A stretch of DNA of 7,535 bases from CAJWBT01 sp964401855 (GTDB lineage: Bacteria; Chloroflexota; Dehalococcoidia; Lucifugimonadales; UBA3495). A program made the translations under genes and the position numbers. Positions within the stretch are counted from its first letter, which is position 1. Each line of letters starts with the position of its first letter. The stretch is taken from assembly GCA_964401855.1 (NCBI GenBank), contig CAYOAF010000199.1:1-7535 (forward strand), written 5' to 3'. This document shows positions 1-6,357 of the stretch, one piece after another. The notes below the pieces were generated by a model, which was not told the origin of the DNA, made no database searches, and was given only the letters and a program-made list of their open reading frames with translations.

Positions 1-54
1 ACGCGCCTCGATCGAGCCGCCATCGAGCGGCTACTTTTCGGTCCTCCGGAGTAG
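1..54 (+). CDS. Possible C-terminal tail of an upstream gene (partial)
   Basis: Reading from base 1, an open frame gives TRLDRAAIERLLFGPPE and stops at TAG (52-54). Its composition looks like an ordinary amphipathic protein C-terminus. The stop lies 38 bases before the ATG of the next gene, a spacing usual for adjacent genes on one strand. Seventeen residues are too few to name a family, and the frame could be open by chance in GC-rich DNA. The other two plus frames are also open here, so this is weakly supported. Confidence 0.25.
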   Translation, partial: TRLDRAAIERLLFGPPE

Positions 55-92
55 GGTTCACGATACGTTGCAGCAAGGAGAAGGCGAGCGAG

Positions 93-1040
93 ATGGCGCC
101 ACGAATTCCGACGGAAGAAGAAGTCCTGGAGTATTTCAACACCCTTAGCAACTGGGGCCGCTGAGGTGAGGACGACCTGCTAGGGACCCTGAACCTGGTC
201 GGCAACGAGGACCGGGTCCGGGCCGCCGCCCTGGTCAAGCTCGGCATCACCGTCGGCTGTGCCCGGCCCATATCCACCGCGCCGGCCATCGATACGCCCA
301 TCCCGCCGCTGCACTTCATGCTGGAGAGCGGCGAAGGCTACAACCTGCCTTCGGCCGAGGCCCGGGGTCCCCGGCAGGCGGTGGGGGACATCATCGCCCT
401 GGCCTTCCATGGCCTCTACTGCACCCACATCGACGCCCTCAGCCACGTCTTTTGGGACGGCAAGATGTACGGGGGCCGGCCGGCGGAAATGGTGACCGCC
501 AGGAGCGGGGCGACGGTGAACGACGTGGCGGTGCTCAAGGACGGCGTCATCACCCGGGGCGTCTTGCTGGACATTACCAAGGTCCGGGGCAAGGACTGGT
601 TCGAGCCGGGTGAGGCGGTGTTCGTGGAAGACCTGGAGGCCGCCGAGGCGGCCCAGGGCGTGCGGGTGGGAAAGGGCGACGCAATGTGCCTCCGCCTGGG
701 CTGGTACAAACGGAGGCTGGCCCTCGGCCCGGTGCTTCGGTACGACGGACGGCCCGGCCTCCACGCTGAGACGCTGCCTTGGCTGCGGGAACGAGGCGTG
801 TCCTTGATAGCTTCCGACGCCGCCCACGACGTCATTCCCAGCGGCTACGAGGCCCTGGATATGCCGATCCACCAGGTGGGCATCGTCGCCATGGGGCTGT
901 GGCTCCTCGACAACGCCAACTTCGACGACCTGGTGGTCCAGTGCGAGGCCCTCTGCCGGTGGGACTTTATGTTCACCATGGCGGCGCTCCGCTTTCCCAC
1001 CGTCACCGGCTCTCCGGTGACGCCGCTGGCGACGTTCTAG
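93..1040 (+). pseudogene. Cyclase-family metal-dependent hydrolase, interrupted by an in-frame TGA
   Basis: The frame from ATG 93 encodes about 315 residues if codon 24 (TGA, 162-164) is read through; this is a normal length for the cyclase family (PF04199, kynurenine formamidase-like). The N-terminus reads NWGR-stop-GEDDLLGTLNLV, which matches the family signature NWGRWG..D.LGTLNL with the second Trp replaced by a stop. The metal-binding region is intact at residues 106-118: HGLYCTHIDALSH, equivalent to HxGTHxDxPxH but with Cys for the usual Gly. Further family marks are PIHQ with His260, LLDNANFDDL near 271-280 and a C-terminal TGSPVTPLATF. An AAGGAG at 75-80 precedes ATG 93 by 12 bases. 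No ATG, GTG or TTG lies in frame between the TGA and ATG 318, so a restart would lose 75 residues, including the conserved N-terminal block. Family members hydrolyse amides, lactones or cyclic substrates; the substrate here is unknown. It is either a recent nonsense mutant or a base-call error. Confidence 0.75.
162..164 (+). other. In-frame TGA at a conserved Trp codon
   Basis: Codon 24 of the cyclase-family gene is TGA, where the family signature has Trp (TGG). One G-to-A change explains it, and the downstream frame stays open for 876 bases with family motifs to the end. TGA is a genuine stop for the CoA-transferase at 2884-2886, and TGG is used for Trp throughout the other genes. Genome-wide recoding of TGA to Trp is therefore unlikely. 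Confidence 0.8.
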
Positions 1041-1100
1041 CGTACTGTCTTGTAAATAGCTTTGCTTCGGCGAAACTGTGCGACATTCTCTCCTCACGAT

Positions 1101-1167
1101 CGTCTTTCCGGCGCAAGCCGGAACCCAGAGAAGCGTTAGCTGGATCCCGGCCTTCGCCGGGATGACG
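1101..1167. repeat. REP/MITE-like pair of inverted hairpins
   Basis: Two 28-base arms (1101-1128 and 1140-1167) are inverted copies of each other, matching at about 22 of 28 positions, with an 11-base spacer. Each arm is itself a hairpin: TTCCGGC-GCAA-GCCGGAA at 1106-1123 and ATCCCGGC-CTTC-GCCGGGAT at 1144-1163. The pattern (CGTC-A-TCCCGGCGAAGGCCGGGATCCAG, split here as arm plus hairpin) belongs to a dispersed palindromic repeat common in environmental bacterial genomes. That repeat is recognisable by spurious peptides such as PAFAGMT, which occurs here. Such elements are usually non-autonomous and mobilised in trans or spread as BIME-like units. It lies just after the interrupted cyclase gene and has no U-tract, so a terminator role is unproven. 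Confidence 0.75.
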
Positions 1168-1220
1168 GACCGGGCGGCAGGCCATTTACGAGATACTAGA
1201 CCAGCCGGCACGGCCAATAC

Positions 1221-1254
1221 TTGGGGAGGCCCGAGAGTCGGCCCGATTCCCCAA
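1221..1254. repeat. 34-base dyad (inverted repeat)
   Basis: The outer arms TTGGGGA (1221-1227) and TCCCCAA (1248-1254) pair perfectly over 7 bases. The interior adds GG/CC and CCGA-GAG-TCGG (1231-1241), giving an almost continuous stem-loop. No run of T follows on either strand, so a standard intrinsic terminator is not supported. It could be an RNA fold, a protein-binding dyad or a remnant of a repeat. Confidence 0.45.
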
Positions 1255-1388
1255 ACTGCTCCTTTCCGTTCCCGCTCTACCTGTCACAGTAGCTCCACCC
1301 TGTCGAAACCCTCGACTATTTCACCGTGTAAGCACGGGGCAATCCTCTCCTTTGCCCGTTGATCGCCAGTTCCCGACGCATCGCATGG

Positions 1389-1417
1389 TTGACGGCGTTC
1401 GTGATTGATACTAGTAT
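1389..1417 (+). promoter_or_regulatory. Candidate sigma70-type promoter upstream of the CoA-transferase
   Basis: TTGACG (1389-1394) matches the -35 consensus at 5 of 6 positions. A 17-base spacer separates it from TAGTAT (1412-1417), a 4 of 6 match to the -10. The locally AT-richer sequence stands out in a GC-rich window. Transcription would begin near 1424 and leave a leader of roughly 240 bases before ATG 1663. This is inference from consensus only. Confidence 0.4.
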
Positions 1418-1662
1418 GGCTCAAGTCTAGAATGGCACTTGGGACGGTATGCTGGCCGCGTCCGGGCGCATTGTTTTGGGGAACCCCGGCACCGGGCGCG
1501 GTCTTGTAGAAATCAGAGGGACAGGAGAGCCTCAGGGGAGCAGGTCCGCCTTCTCGCCGACGGCCTGGTGTCCCCGTTCCCGCTTCAGCCCCTGGAGGCG
1601 CAAAACACCGGGACCACGGTGGCGCCGTCCAGGGTCGAGAGCCCCAGGCCGGAGGGTGAACC
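1418..1662 (+). promoter_or_regulatory. Long GC-rich leader with potential RNA structure
   Basis: Between the candidate promoter and the CoA-transferase start lie several complementary segments: GGACG/CGTCC (1442-1446 with 1459-1463), CCCG-GCAC-CGGG (1485-1496), and GGAC...GTCC around 1611-1630. A 7-base perfect pairing also joins GGCCTGG (1562-1568) to CCAGGCC (1644-1650), which abuts the ribosome binding site GGAGG (1651-1655). The last pairing could affect translation initiation. I recognise no known riboswitch class; T-box and cobalamin signatures were looked for and not found. In GC-rich DNA some of this pairing is expected by chance. Confidence 0.3.
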
Positions 1663-2886
1663 ATGGGCGAGATTCTAGAGGGCATCCGAATCCTGGAATG
1701 CACGACCTTTCAGCATGGCACCGCGGGGGGCTACATGCTGGCGCAGTTGGGAGCGGAGGTCATCAAGGTGGAGGAGCCCGGGGTGGGCGATGCTTCCCGC
1801 CACTTCTATAACCTGTGGGGCTCCAGCATGGCCCTGCCCGGCGACCGGAACCTGTTCATGGAGACCGCCAACCGCGACAAGAAGAGCATCACCCTCGACC
1901 TGAGGCAGGAAGAGGGCCGGCGAATTTTCCACGAGTTAGTCGCGAAGGTCGATGTGTTCCTGACCAACTTCCGGCCGGCCACCCTCTGCCGCATGGGCGC
2001 CGACTACGAAAGCCTTAGCAAGCCCAACCCCCGGCTCATCTACGCCCTGGCGTCGCCCGTCGGTCCCCAGGGCCCCATCACCTCGAAGCGCTTCTTCGAC
2101 CCCCTGGCCCAGGCCCTTTCAGGGGTGATGTGGATGATGGGGGAGCGGGACCACGAGGAGCCGTGGCAGGTGGTGGGAGGCCTCTTTGACCAGACAGGGG
2201 CGACGATGACCGCCTGGGGCATCCTGGCGGCCCTGCTGCACCGGGAGCGGACCGGGGAGGGGCAGAAGATCGAGGCGTCTCTACTCGGCACTGCCCTCCA
2301 CATGCAGGCCGTAAACGTCAACACTGCCCTCATGCAGGGGCGGGCCATGGGACGCCACTCCCGCGCCCGCGCCCGCAACCCCATGTCCAACCACTACCGC
2401 TGCGCCGACGACAAGTGGATCATGCTGGCGGAGCCCCAGTCGGACCGTTACTGGGCGGAGATGTGCCTTCTGATGGAACGGGAGGACCTGGCCCTGGACC
2501 CCGAGCTGGACACCGCCGTCCATCGGCGGGAACACTACGCCGTGGCCATCAAGGGGTTGGAGGAGGCCTTCGCCTCCCGGCCCCGGGACGAGTGGGTCCG
2601 CATCTTCGATGAAAACGGGTGCCAGTTCGGCTACGCCCCGGTTCTCAACACGGAGGAGGCGGTCAACTATTCCCAAGCCGTGGAGAGCGGCTACGTGGTG
2701 GACCTCGAGGACGAAGATGGGACACCCTGGAAGCTGGTGGGCCCCCCCGTCCACTTCGAGAAGACGCCGGCCCGGCCCAGGGGCCTGGCTCCCCGGCTGG
2801 GGGAGCACACCGAGGAGGTGTTGCAGGGCATCCTGGGCTACAGCCCCGAGCGCATCGCCGAGGTGAGGGACGCGGGACTGCTTTGA
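1663..2886 (+). CDS. Class III (CaiB/BaiF family) CoA-transferase
   Basis: This 407-residue protein has the normal length for a family III CoA-transferase, which moves CoA between acyl donors and carboxylic acids in the cytoplasm. The N-terminus shows the family pattern LEGIRILE followed by LAQLGAEVIKVEEPGVGD (residues 5-43). NRDKKSITLDLR (70-81) and the VDVFLTNFRP block (96-105) follow. The expected catalytic aspartate, which forms the enzyme-bound anhydride, is Asp176 in GGLFDQTGA, followed by AALLHRERTGEGQKIE (189-204). The C-terminus PRLGEHTEEVLQGILGYS (377-394) is also typical. The start is supported by GGAGG at 1651-1655, 7 bases upstream. The gene precedes the reductase genes by 129 bases on the same strand, so it may supply the CoA thioester they reduce. 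The substrate cannot be read from sequence. Relatives act on carnitine, formate/oxalate, benzylsuccinate and many other acids. Confidence 0.93.
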   Translation: MGEILEGIRILECTTFQHGTAGGYMLAQLGAEVIKVEEPGVGDASRHFYNLWGSSMALPGDRNLFMETANRDKKSITLDLRQEEGRRIFHELVAKVDVFLTNFRPATLCRMGADYESLSKPNPRLIYALASPVGPQGPITSKRFFDPLAQALSGVMWMMGERDHEEPWQVVGGLFDQTGATMTAWGILAALLHRERTGEGQKIEASLLGTALHMQAVNVNTALMQGRAMGRHSRARARNPMSNHYRCADDKWIMLAEPQSDRYWAEMCLLMEREDLALDPELDTAVHRREHYAVAIKGLEEAFASRPRDEWVRIFDENGCQFGYAPVLNTEEAVNYSQAVESGYVVDLEDEDGTPWKLVGPPVHFEKTPARPRGLAPRLGEHTEEVLQGILGYSPERIAEVRDAGLL

Positions 2887-2902
2887 ACAACGGCATCAAT
2901 CA

Positions 2903-2939
2903 GGCGGCCCGTTCGACCAGAGCCTAACGAAGAGCCGCC
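2903..2939 (+). repeat. Stem-loop between the CoA-transferase and the reductase genes
   Basis: GGCGGC (2903-2908) pairs with GCCGCC (2934-2939), and TTCG (2912-2915) with CGAA (2928-2931), leaving a loop of about 12 bases. No T-run follows, so it is at best a weak or attenuating terminator. It may separate expression of the CoA-transferase from the downstream cluster, or mean nothing. Confidence 0.25.
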
Positions 2940-2985
2940 ACTTGGCTGAACTGAAGACGCCGGACCGGCTCCAAAATTGAACACG

Positions 2986-3008
2986 ACGGCCCAGCGCCGT
3001 TGAGGAGG
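2986..3008 (+). promoter_or_regulatory. Hairpin abutting a strong ribosome binding site
   Basis: ACGGC-CCAGC-GCCGT (2986-3000) forms a perfect 5-bp hairpin directly followed by GAGGAGG (3002-3008), 7 bases before ATG 3016. The strong Shine-Dalgarno fixes the start of the bzdO-like gene. The hairpin may insulate or modulate initiation, but this is inference. Confidence 0.4.
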
Positions 3009-3015
3009 CAGCGAC

Positions 3016-4383
3016 ATGGTGCAGACCCTCCAGCGATACCCTACCAACCCCCTGGAGTGCTGGGGCAAAATGAAGGAGTTGCGCCGCGCCCATCACGTCC
3101 ACAACGAAAAGACCGCCGGTACGGGTGGAATGGTGGCTGTGGGCATCATTGAGGAGTTCCAGCCCTTGATGGCCGGGTTCGGGGAGTACGCCAGCTGGCA
3201 GTACGAGCCCCGGTTCACCAAGATGGTGCGTTCCTTTGACGAGAACGTGGCAAACCTGGAGCTGTTGGAGAACCAAGGCTACCCGAAGGACCTGTGCAGC
3301 TCCCTCAAGCTGCACCTGGGAGGGGTGTACCGAGGGCATTTGACCGAGGCCCTCGGAGGCCGCAAGCCGGACTTCATCTTCCAGTGGGAGCTGTGCCCCT
3401 TCACCATGAAGATGGTCCAATCGGTGGTGGAGCACCTGGGAGAGGTACCCATAGTCACCCTGGACCTGCCCTTCCGCTACGGCTACCAATCGCCGGACCT
3501 CCAGTACATGATCGACCAGTTCCAGATCGCCATTGAGGAGATCGAGGGGATCACTGGCAAGAAGTTTCAGGACGACCTGTTCCTCCGCGCCCTGGAGCTG
3601 GACTGGGAGACCAGCGTCCTGTGGTCCAATATCTGCGTTCTCAACCAGGCCGTCCCCGCCCCCCTGGATTTCCGCATGCTCACCTCCCTGCGTATCCCCC
3701 TCATCCTGGACCGGGACAAACCCCACATCCTGGAGTTCTACCGGGAGGTGTACGACGAGGTGGCGCAGCGGGTGGCTGATGGAATCTCCTCCCGCGGTGT
3801 GGAGACGGCCCGGCTCCTCTGGGACGACTTCATTCCCTTCTTTCCCGAGGGACAGAAGCTTCTCCGTTACCCCGAGGCCTACGGGGCCGTCCTCGTCGGA
3901 GGCAGCCTCCCCTTCGTCAGTTTCGGGGCCTGGGACGTGGAGCCCGACGGGAGTTGGGTGCCCGCCAAGACGCCCCGGGAGCGGGGCCGGGAGGTGCGCA
4001 CCCGGGAAGACGGGCTGTGGTCCATGGCCGACCGCTACCTGGGGGGAGATGGAGCCATCCGGGCAACCCAGGTCACCTGCCGGCCCATGTCCAAGGGCGA
4101 CGAGGTCCTGGCCCAGGTGCGGGACTGGAAGGCCGACGGGGTCATCCTGGGGCTGGAACGCCGGTGCCGGCCCAGCTCCCTGGGAGGGTTGTCCCGCATG
4201 GCCGAGATCCAACGGGCGGGGGTCCCGGCGGTGGATATCGACCCTAGCACCGCCGATCCCCGGGAACTGAACATCCCCGCCGCCCTGAAGACCCTGGACG
4301 CCTTCCTGGAAGGGATGGGGCTCCGGCCCATCGGGGAAAGCCCGGCGGCCGCCGCCGCTCCGGCGGGAGACGGCAATGAGTAG
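3016..4383 (+). CDS. bzdO: Benzoyl-CoA reductase-type catalytic subunit, BzdO/BcrB-like (BCR/HAD family)
   Basis: This 455-residue protein belongs to the 2-hydroxyacyl-CoA dehydratase/benzoyl-CoA reductase family, and its length fits the BzdO/BcrB subunit (about 450). In class I reductases this subunit pairs with BzdN/BcrC to form the iron-sulfur catalytic unit that reduces an aryl-CoA ring with ATP-energised electrons. Candidate [4Fe-4S] ligands in family positions are Cys94 (DLCSSLKLHLGG), Cys127 (FQWELCPFTMK) and Cys384 (LERRCRPSSLGG). The last sits in the block before the conserved GVPAVDID...DPRELN segment. The C-terminus ends in an Ala/Pro-rich tail (about 442-455) that looks disordered. 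The gene overlaps the next by 8 bases (ATG 4376, stop TAG 4381-4383), implying coupled translation and 1:1 synthesis. Substrate specificity (benzoyl-CoA, a substituted analogue or something else) is not established. Confidence 0.85.
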   Translation: MVQTLQRYPTNPLECWGKMKELRRAHHVHNEKTAGTGGMVAVGIIEEFQPLMAGFGEYASWQYEPRFTKMVRSFDENVANLELLENQGYPKDLCSSLKLHLGGVYRGHLTEALGGRKPDFIFQWELCPFTMKMVQSVVEHLGEVPIVTLDLPFRYGYQSPDLQYMIDQFQIAIEEIEGITGKKFQDDLFLRALELDWETSVLWSNICVLNQAVPAPLDFRMLTSLRIPLILDRDKPHILEFYREVYDEVAQRVADGISSRGVETARLLWDDFIPFFPEGQKLLRYPEAYGAVLVGGSLPFVSFGAWDVEPDGSWVPAKTPRERGREVRTREDGLWSMADRYLGGDGAIRATQVTCRPMSKGDEVLAQVRDWKADGVILGLERRCRPSSLGGLSRMAEIQRAGVPAVDIDPSTADPRELNIPAALKTLDAFLEGMGLRPIGESPAAAAAPAGDGNE

Positions 4384-5506
4384 TGCGCTGGAACAGTTGG
4401 CGGAGATAACCCGGGACCGGCACGCCTATCCCAAGGCCTGGAAGGAGCGAACCGGGGGACAGGTCTTGGGGTACACCTGTACCTACGTCCCCGAGGAGAT
4501 CGCCTACGCGGCGGGGATACTCCCGGTGCGGATCTTCGGCGACCTGGGCTACCCCGGCTCGGCCGACCGGTCCATGGGCGCCACTTGGTGCGGCTTCTCG
4601 CGGAGCTGTGTCTCCGCCGGGCTGGACGGGCATTACGACTATCTGGGCTACTTCGTAAGCACCCTCACCTGTATCCACATGACCCAGATGTACGAGATCT
4701 GGCAGCGGGAGATCCCCGGCCCCAAGAAGCACTTCATCGACGCCCCCTGGAACCTCCAGACCCCGGCGGCCCCTGCCTACTGGGCCAGGGAGATGGAAAC
4801 CTTCCGGAAACAAGTTGAGGAGTGGCGGGGCGAGGCCATTACCAACGAGGCGCTGGACCACGCCTTCGAGGTGTACAACACCAACCGCCGGCTGCTGCAT
4901 CGGCTCTACGAGACGCGCAAAACCACCGCCCCACCCATCACCGGGGCCGAGGTCCTTGAGGTGGTGCTGGCCGGATTCTATATGGACAAGGCAGACCACA
5001 ACCAACTGCTGGAGCAGCTCCTGGGGGAGTTGGAAGGCCGGCAGGTCGACCTTCCGGAACTCAGGGGTATGCTGGTGGGCAGCGAGCTGAACGACGTGGA
5101 CCTGGTGCGCACCATCGAGGAGGCGGGGATGCTCATCGTCATCGACGATGAGTGCGCCGGCACCCGCTACTTCTGGAACGAGTTGGTCCCCGGGGAGGAC
5201 CGGGTGCTGACCCTGGCCCAGCGCTACATCGACCGGCCCCGATGCCCCCTGCGGGACTGGACCACCCGCACCCGCATCCCGCACATCATGAACCTGGCGC
5301 AGGAGTACAACGTCAGCGGCGTCATCTTCGCCCTCCAGAAGTTCTGCGACCCCCACGGGTGGGAGACGCCGGTCCTAGAGGCCAAATTGAAAGAGGAAGG
5401 TATTCCCACCCTCCGGGTGGAGATGACCTTTCCAACCCCATACGGCCCCATCAGCACCAGAGTGGAGGCCTTCATGGAGACCCTCTTGGAAGACGCCCTC
5501 TTCTAA
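4376..5506 (+). CDS. bzdN: Benzoyl-CoA reductase-type catalytic subunit, BzdN/BcrC-like (BCR/HAD family)
   Basis: This 376-residue protein has the length of BzdN/BcrC (about 380) and is the second catalytic iron-sulfur subunit. Family marks are GYTCTYVPEEIAYAAGILPVR (residues 32-52, Cys35), CGFSRSCVSAGLDG (72-85, Cys72 and Cys78), FALQKFCDPHGWE (318-330, Cys324) and a C-terminal GPISTRVEAFMETL (357-370). Cys35, Cys78 and Cys324 are the likely cluster ligands. The KFCDPH and TRxEAF motifs distinguish this subunit from the BzdO type. The start at 4376 lies inside the end of the preceding gene, with GGGAG at 4365-4369 six bases upstream, so the two are translationally coupled. Order here is O then N, whereas the described Azoarcus bzd cluster runs N then O. 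Other family members dehydrate 2-hydroxyacyl-CoA, but the two activator genes that follow favour a reductase. Confidence 0.85.
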   Translation: MSSALEQLAEITRDRHAYPKAWKERTGGQVLGYTCTYVPEEIAYAAGILPVRIFGDLGYPGSADRSMGATWCGFSRSCVSAGLDGHYDYLGYFVSTLTCIHMTQMYEIWQREIPGPKKHFIDAPWNLQTPAAPAYWAREMETFRKQVEEWRGEAITNEALDHAFEVYNTNRRLLHRLYETRKTTAPPITGAEVLEVVLAGFYMDKADHNQLLEQLLGELEGRQVDLPELRGMLVGSELNDVDLVRTIEEAGMLIVIDDECAGTRYFWNELVPGEDRVLTLAQRYIDRPRCPLRDWTTRTRIPHIMNLAQEYNVSGVIFALQKFCDPHGWETPVLEAKLKEEGIPTLRVEMTFPTPYGPISTRVEAFMETLLEDALF

Positions 5507-5536
5507 GATACAGGCCAGGACGAGAAGGAGCGCACC

Positions 5537-6337
5537 ATGCACGTCGTGGGAATTGACGTAGGATCCGAGGTCACCAAGGCGGCCATCGTCGGCCCGGAGG
5601 GACTGGTGGCCACCGCGCGGGTCCCCACCGAGTTTGACATCGAGGCCACGGCCCAGCAGGTCCTCCAGGAAGTGTTGAAGGATGGGGGGCTGGAACGGAT
5701 CGATGTGGACCACTTGGTGGCCACGGGCACGGGCTCTACCTGGGTGCCTGGGGCCGGCCTGACGGTGACGGAGATCGTGGCCGCCGCCGCGGGGGCCAAT
5801 TTCCTGCTGCCGGAAGCCCGGACCGTGATGGACGTGGGGGCGGAGGACGCCCGGGCCATCCGGGTGGGCCCAGAGGGACAGATGGAGCGCTTCGCCACCA
5901 ACGATCAGTGCGCCGCCGGTACCGGCTCCTTCGTCCGCACCGCCGCTCGCATGCTTGAGGTCCCCCTGGATGAGGCGGGCCTGCTCTCCCTACAGGCTAC
6001 CGGGGTGGCCGACATGAGCGCCACCTGTGTTGTGTTTGCCGAGACGGAGATCATCTCCCAGATTCACGCCAAGACCCCACGGGAGAACATCATGCTGGCC
6101 ATCCACGTGTCCATGGCCCGGCGGCTGGCCGCCCTGGTCCACCGGGTGGGCGCGGAAGAAGTGATGATGGTTTGCGGCGGCATGGGCTGGGACGTGGGGT
6201 TTGTGGAGGCCCTGCGCCAGGCCCTCAAGGTGGACCGCCTGGAAGTGCCCGATCCACCGGACATGGTCGCGGCGGTCGGCGCCGCGGTCTTGGGTGTGCG
6301 AAACCAACAAAACGAGAAGCGAACGGCTTCCCTATAA
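5537..6337 (+). CDS. bzdP: Benzoyl-CoA reductase ATPase/activator subunit, BzdP/BcrD-like (BadF/BadG/BcrA/BcrD family)
   Basis: This 266-residue ASKHA-fold ATPase is one half of the electron activator that couples ATP hydrolysis to electron transfer. The phosphate-binding loop is GIDVGSEVTKAAIV (residues 5-18). MDVGAEDARAI (98-108) replaces the usual DIGGQDxKxI; to my recollection a GAE-type motif is characteristic of the BcrD/BzdP subunit rather than a defect. The bridging [4Fe-4S] ligands are expected at Cys125 (NDQCAAGTG) and Cys164 (SATCVVFAETEII). GGMGWDVGFVEAL (214-226) and the C-terminal AAVGAAVLG (245-253) complete the fold. The start is fixed by AAGGAG at 5525-5530, six bases upstream, and the gene lies 30 bases after the bzdN-like gene. 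It would pair with the bzdQ-like product encoded next. A dehydratase activator is the alternative, made unlikely by that second, different ATPase. Confidence 0.83.
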   Translation: MHVVGIDVGSEVTKAAIVGPEGLVATARVPTEFDIEATAQQVLQEVLKDGGLERIDVDHLVATGTGSTWVPGAGLTVTEIVAAAAGANFLLPEARTVMDVGAEDARAIRVGPEGQMERFATNDQCAAGTGSFVRTAARMLEVPLDEAGLLSLQATGVADMSATCVVFAETEIISQIHAKTPRENIMLAIHVSMARRLAALVHRVGAEEVMMVCGGMGWDVGFVEALRQALKVDRLEVPDPPDMVAAVGAAVLGVRNQQNEKRTASL

Positions 6338-6343
6338 CCTTTT

Positions 6344-6349
6344 AGGAGG
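6344..6349 (+). promoter_or_regulatory. Consensus Shine-Dalgarno for the bzdQ-like gene
   Basis: AGGAGG lies 8 bases before ATG 6358. It supports the longer start and therefore the N-terminal extension of this subunit. Confidence 0.8.
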
Positions 6350-6357
6350 ACCACTCC

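Larger units (their letters stand above)
1041..1662. other. Non-coding intergenic stretch rich in dyads
   Basis: I see no convincing gene in these 622 bases. Short frames here lack family motifs and have low-complexity Arg/Pro/Gly composition. The stretch holds a REP/MITE-like hairpin pair (1101-1167), a 34-base dyad (1221-1254), a small hairpin CCGTG-TAAG-CACGG (1324-1337), a candidate promoter (1389-1417) and a GC-rich leader running to the CoA-transferase. No tRNA or rRNA signature and no classical U-tract terminator were found. Confidence 0.6.

Noticed and set aside
162..164. Selenocysteine or genome-wide TGA-to-Trp recoding at the in-frame TGA
   Set aside because: The family residue is Trp, not Cys, only a weak 4-bp stem follows, and TGA ends the CoA-transferase normally at 2884-2886.
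1050..1075. Possible terminator hairpin after the cyclase gene (TTTGC-TTCG-GCGAAA)
   Set aside because: The stem is short with a bulge and no T-run follows.
180..1217. Minus-strand frame opposite the cyclase-family gene
   Set aside because: Its N-terminal peptide (IPAKAGIQ, VPACAGKT) is only the translation of the dispersed hairpin repeat; the rest mirrors the cyclase gene.
1337..1357. GGGCAA...TTGCCC 6-bp dyad
   Set aside because: Short stem with a 9-base loop, overlapping another small hairpin; it is likely chance in this composition.
1600..1662. T-box-like core around GGTGGCGCCG
   Set aside because: It deviates from the GGTGGNACCGCG core, no stem I elements are visible, and the downstream gene is not an aminoacyl-tRNA or amino acid gene.
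2896..4212. Long minus-strand open frame opposite the bzdO-like gene
   Set aside because: It is antisense to a gene with clear family motifs, has low-complexity Gly/His/Leu/Val-rich composition and no recognisable domain. Such frames are expected in GC-rich codon usage.
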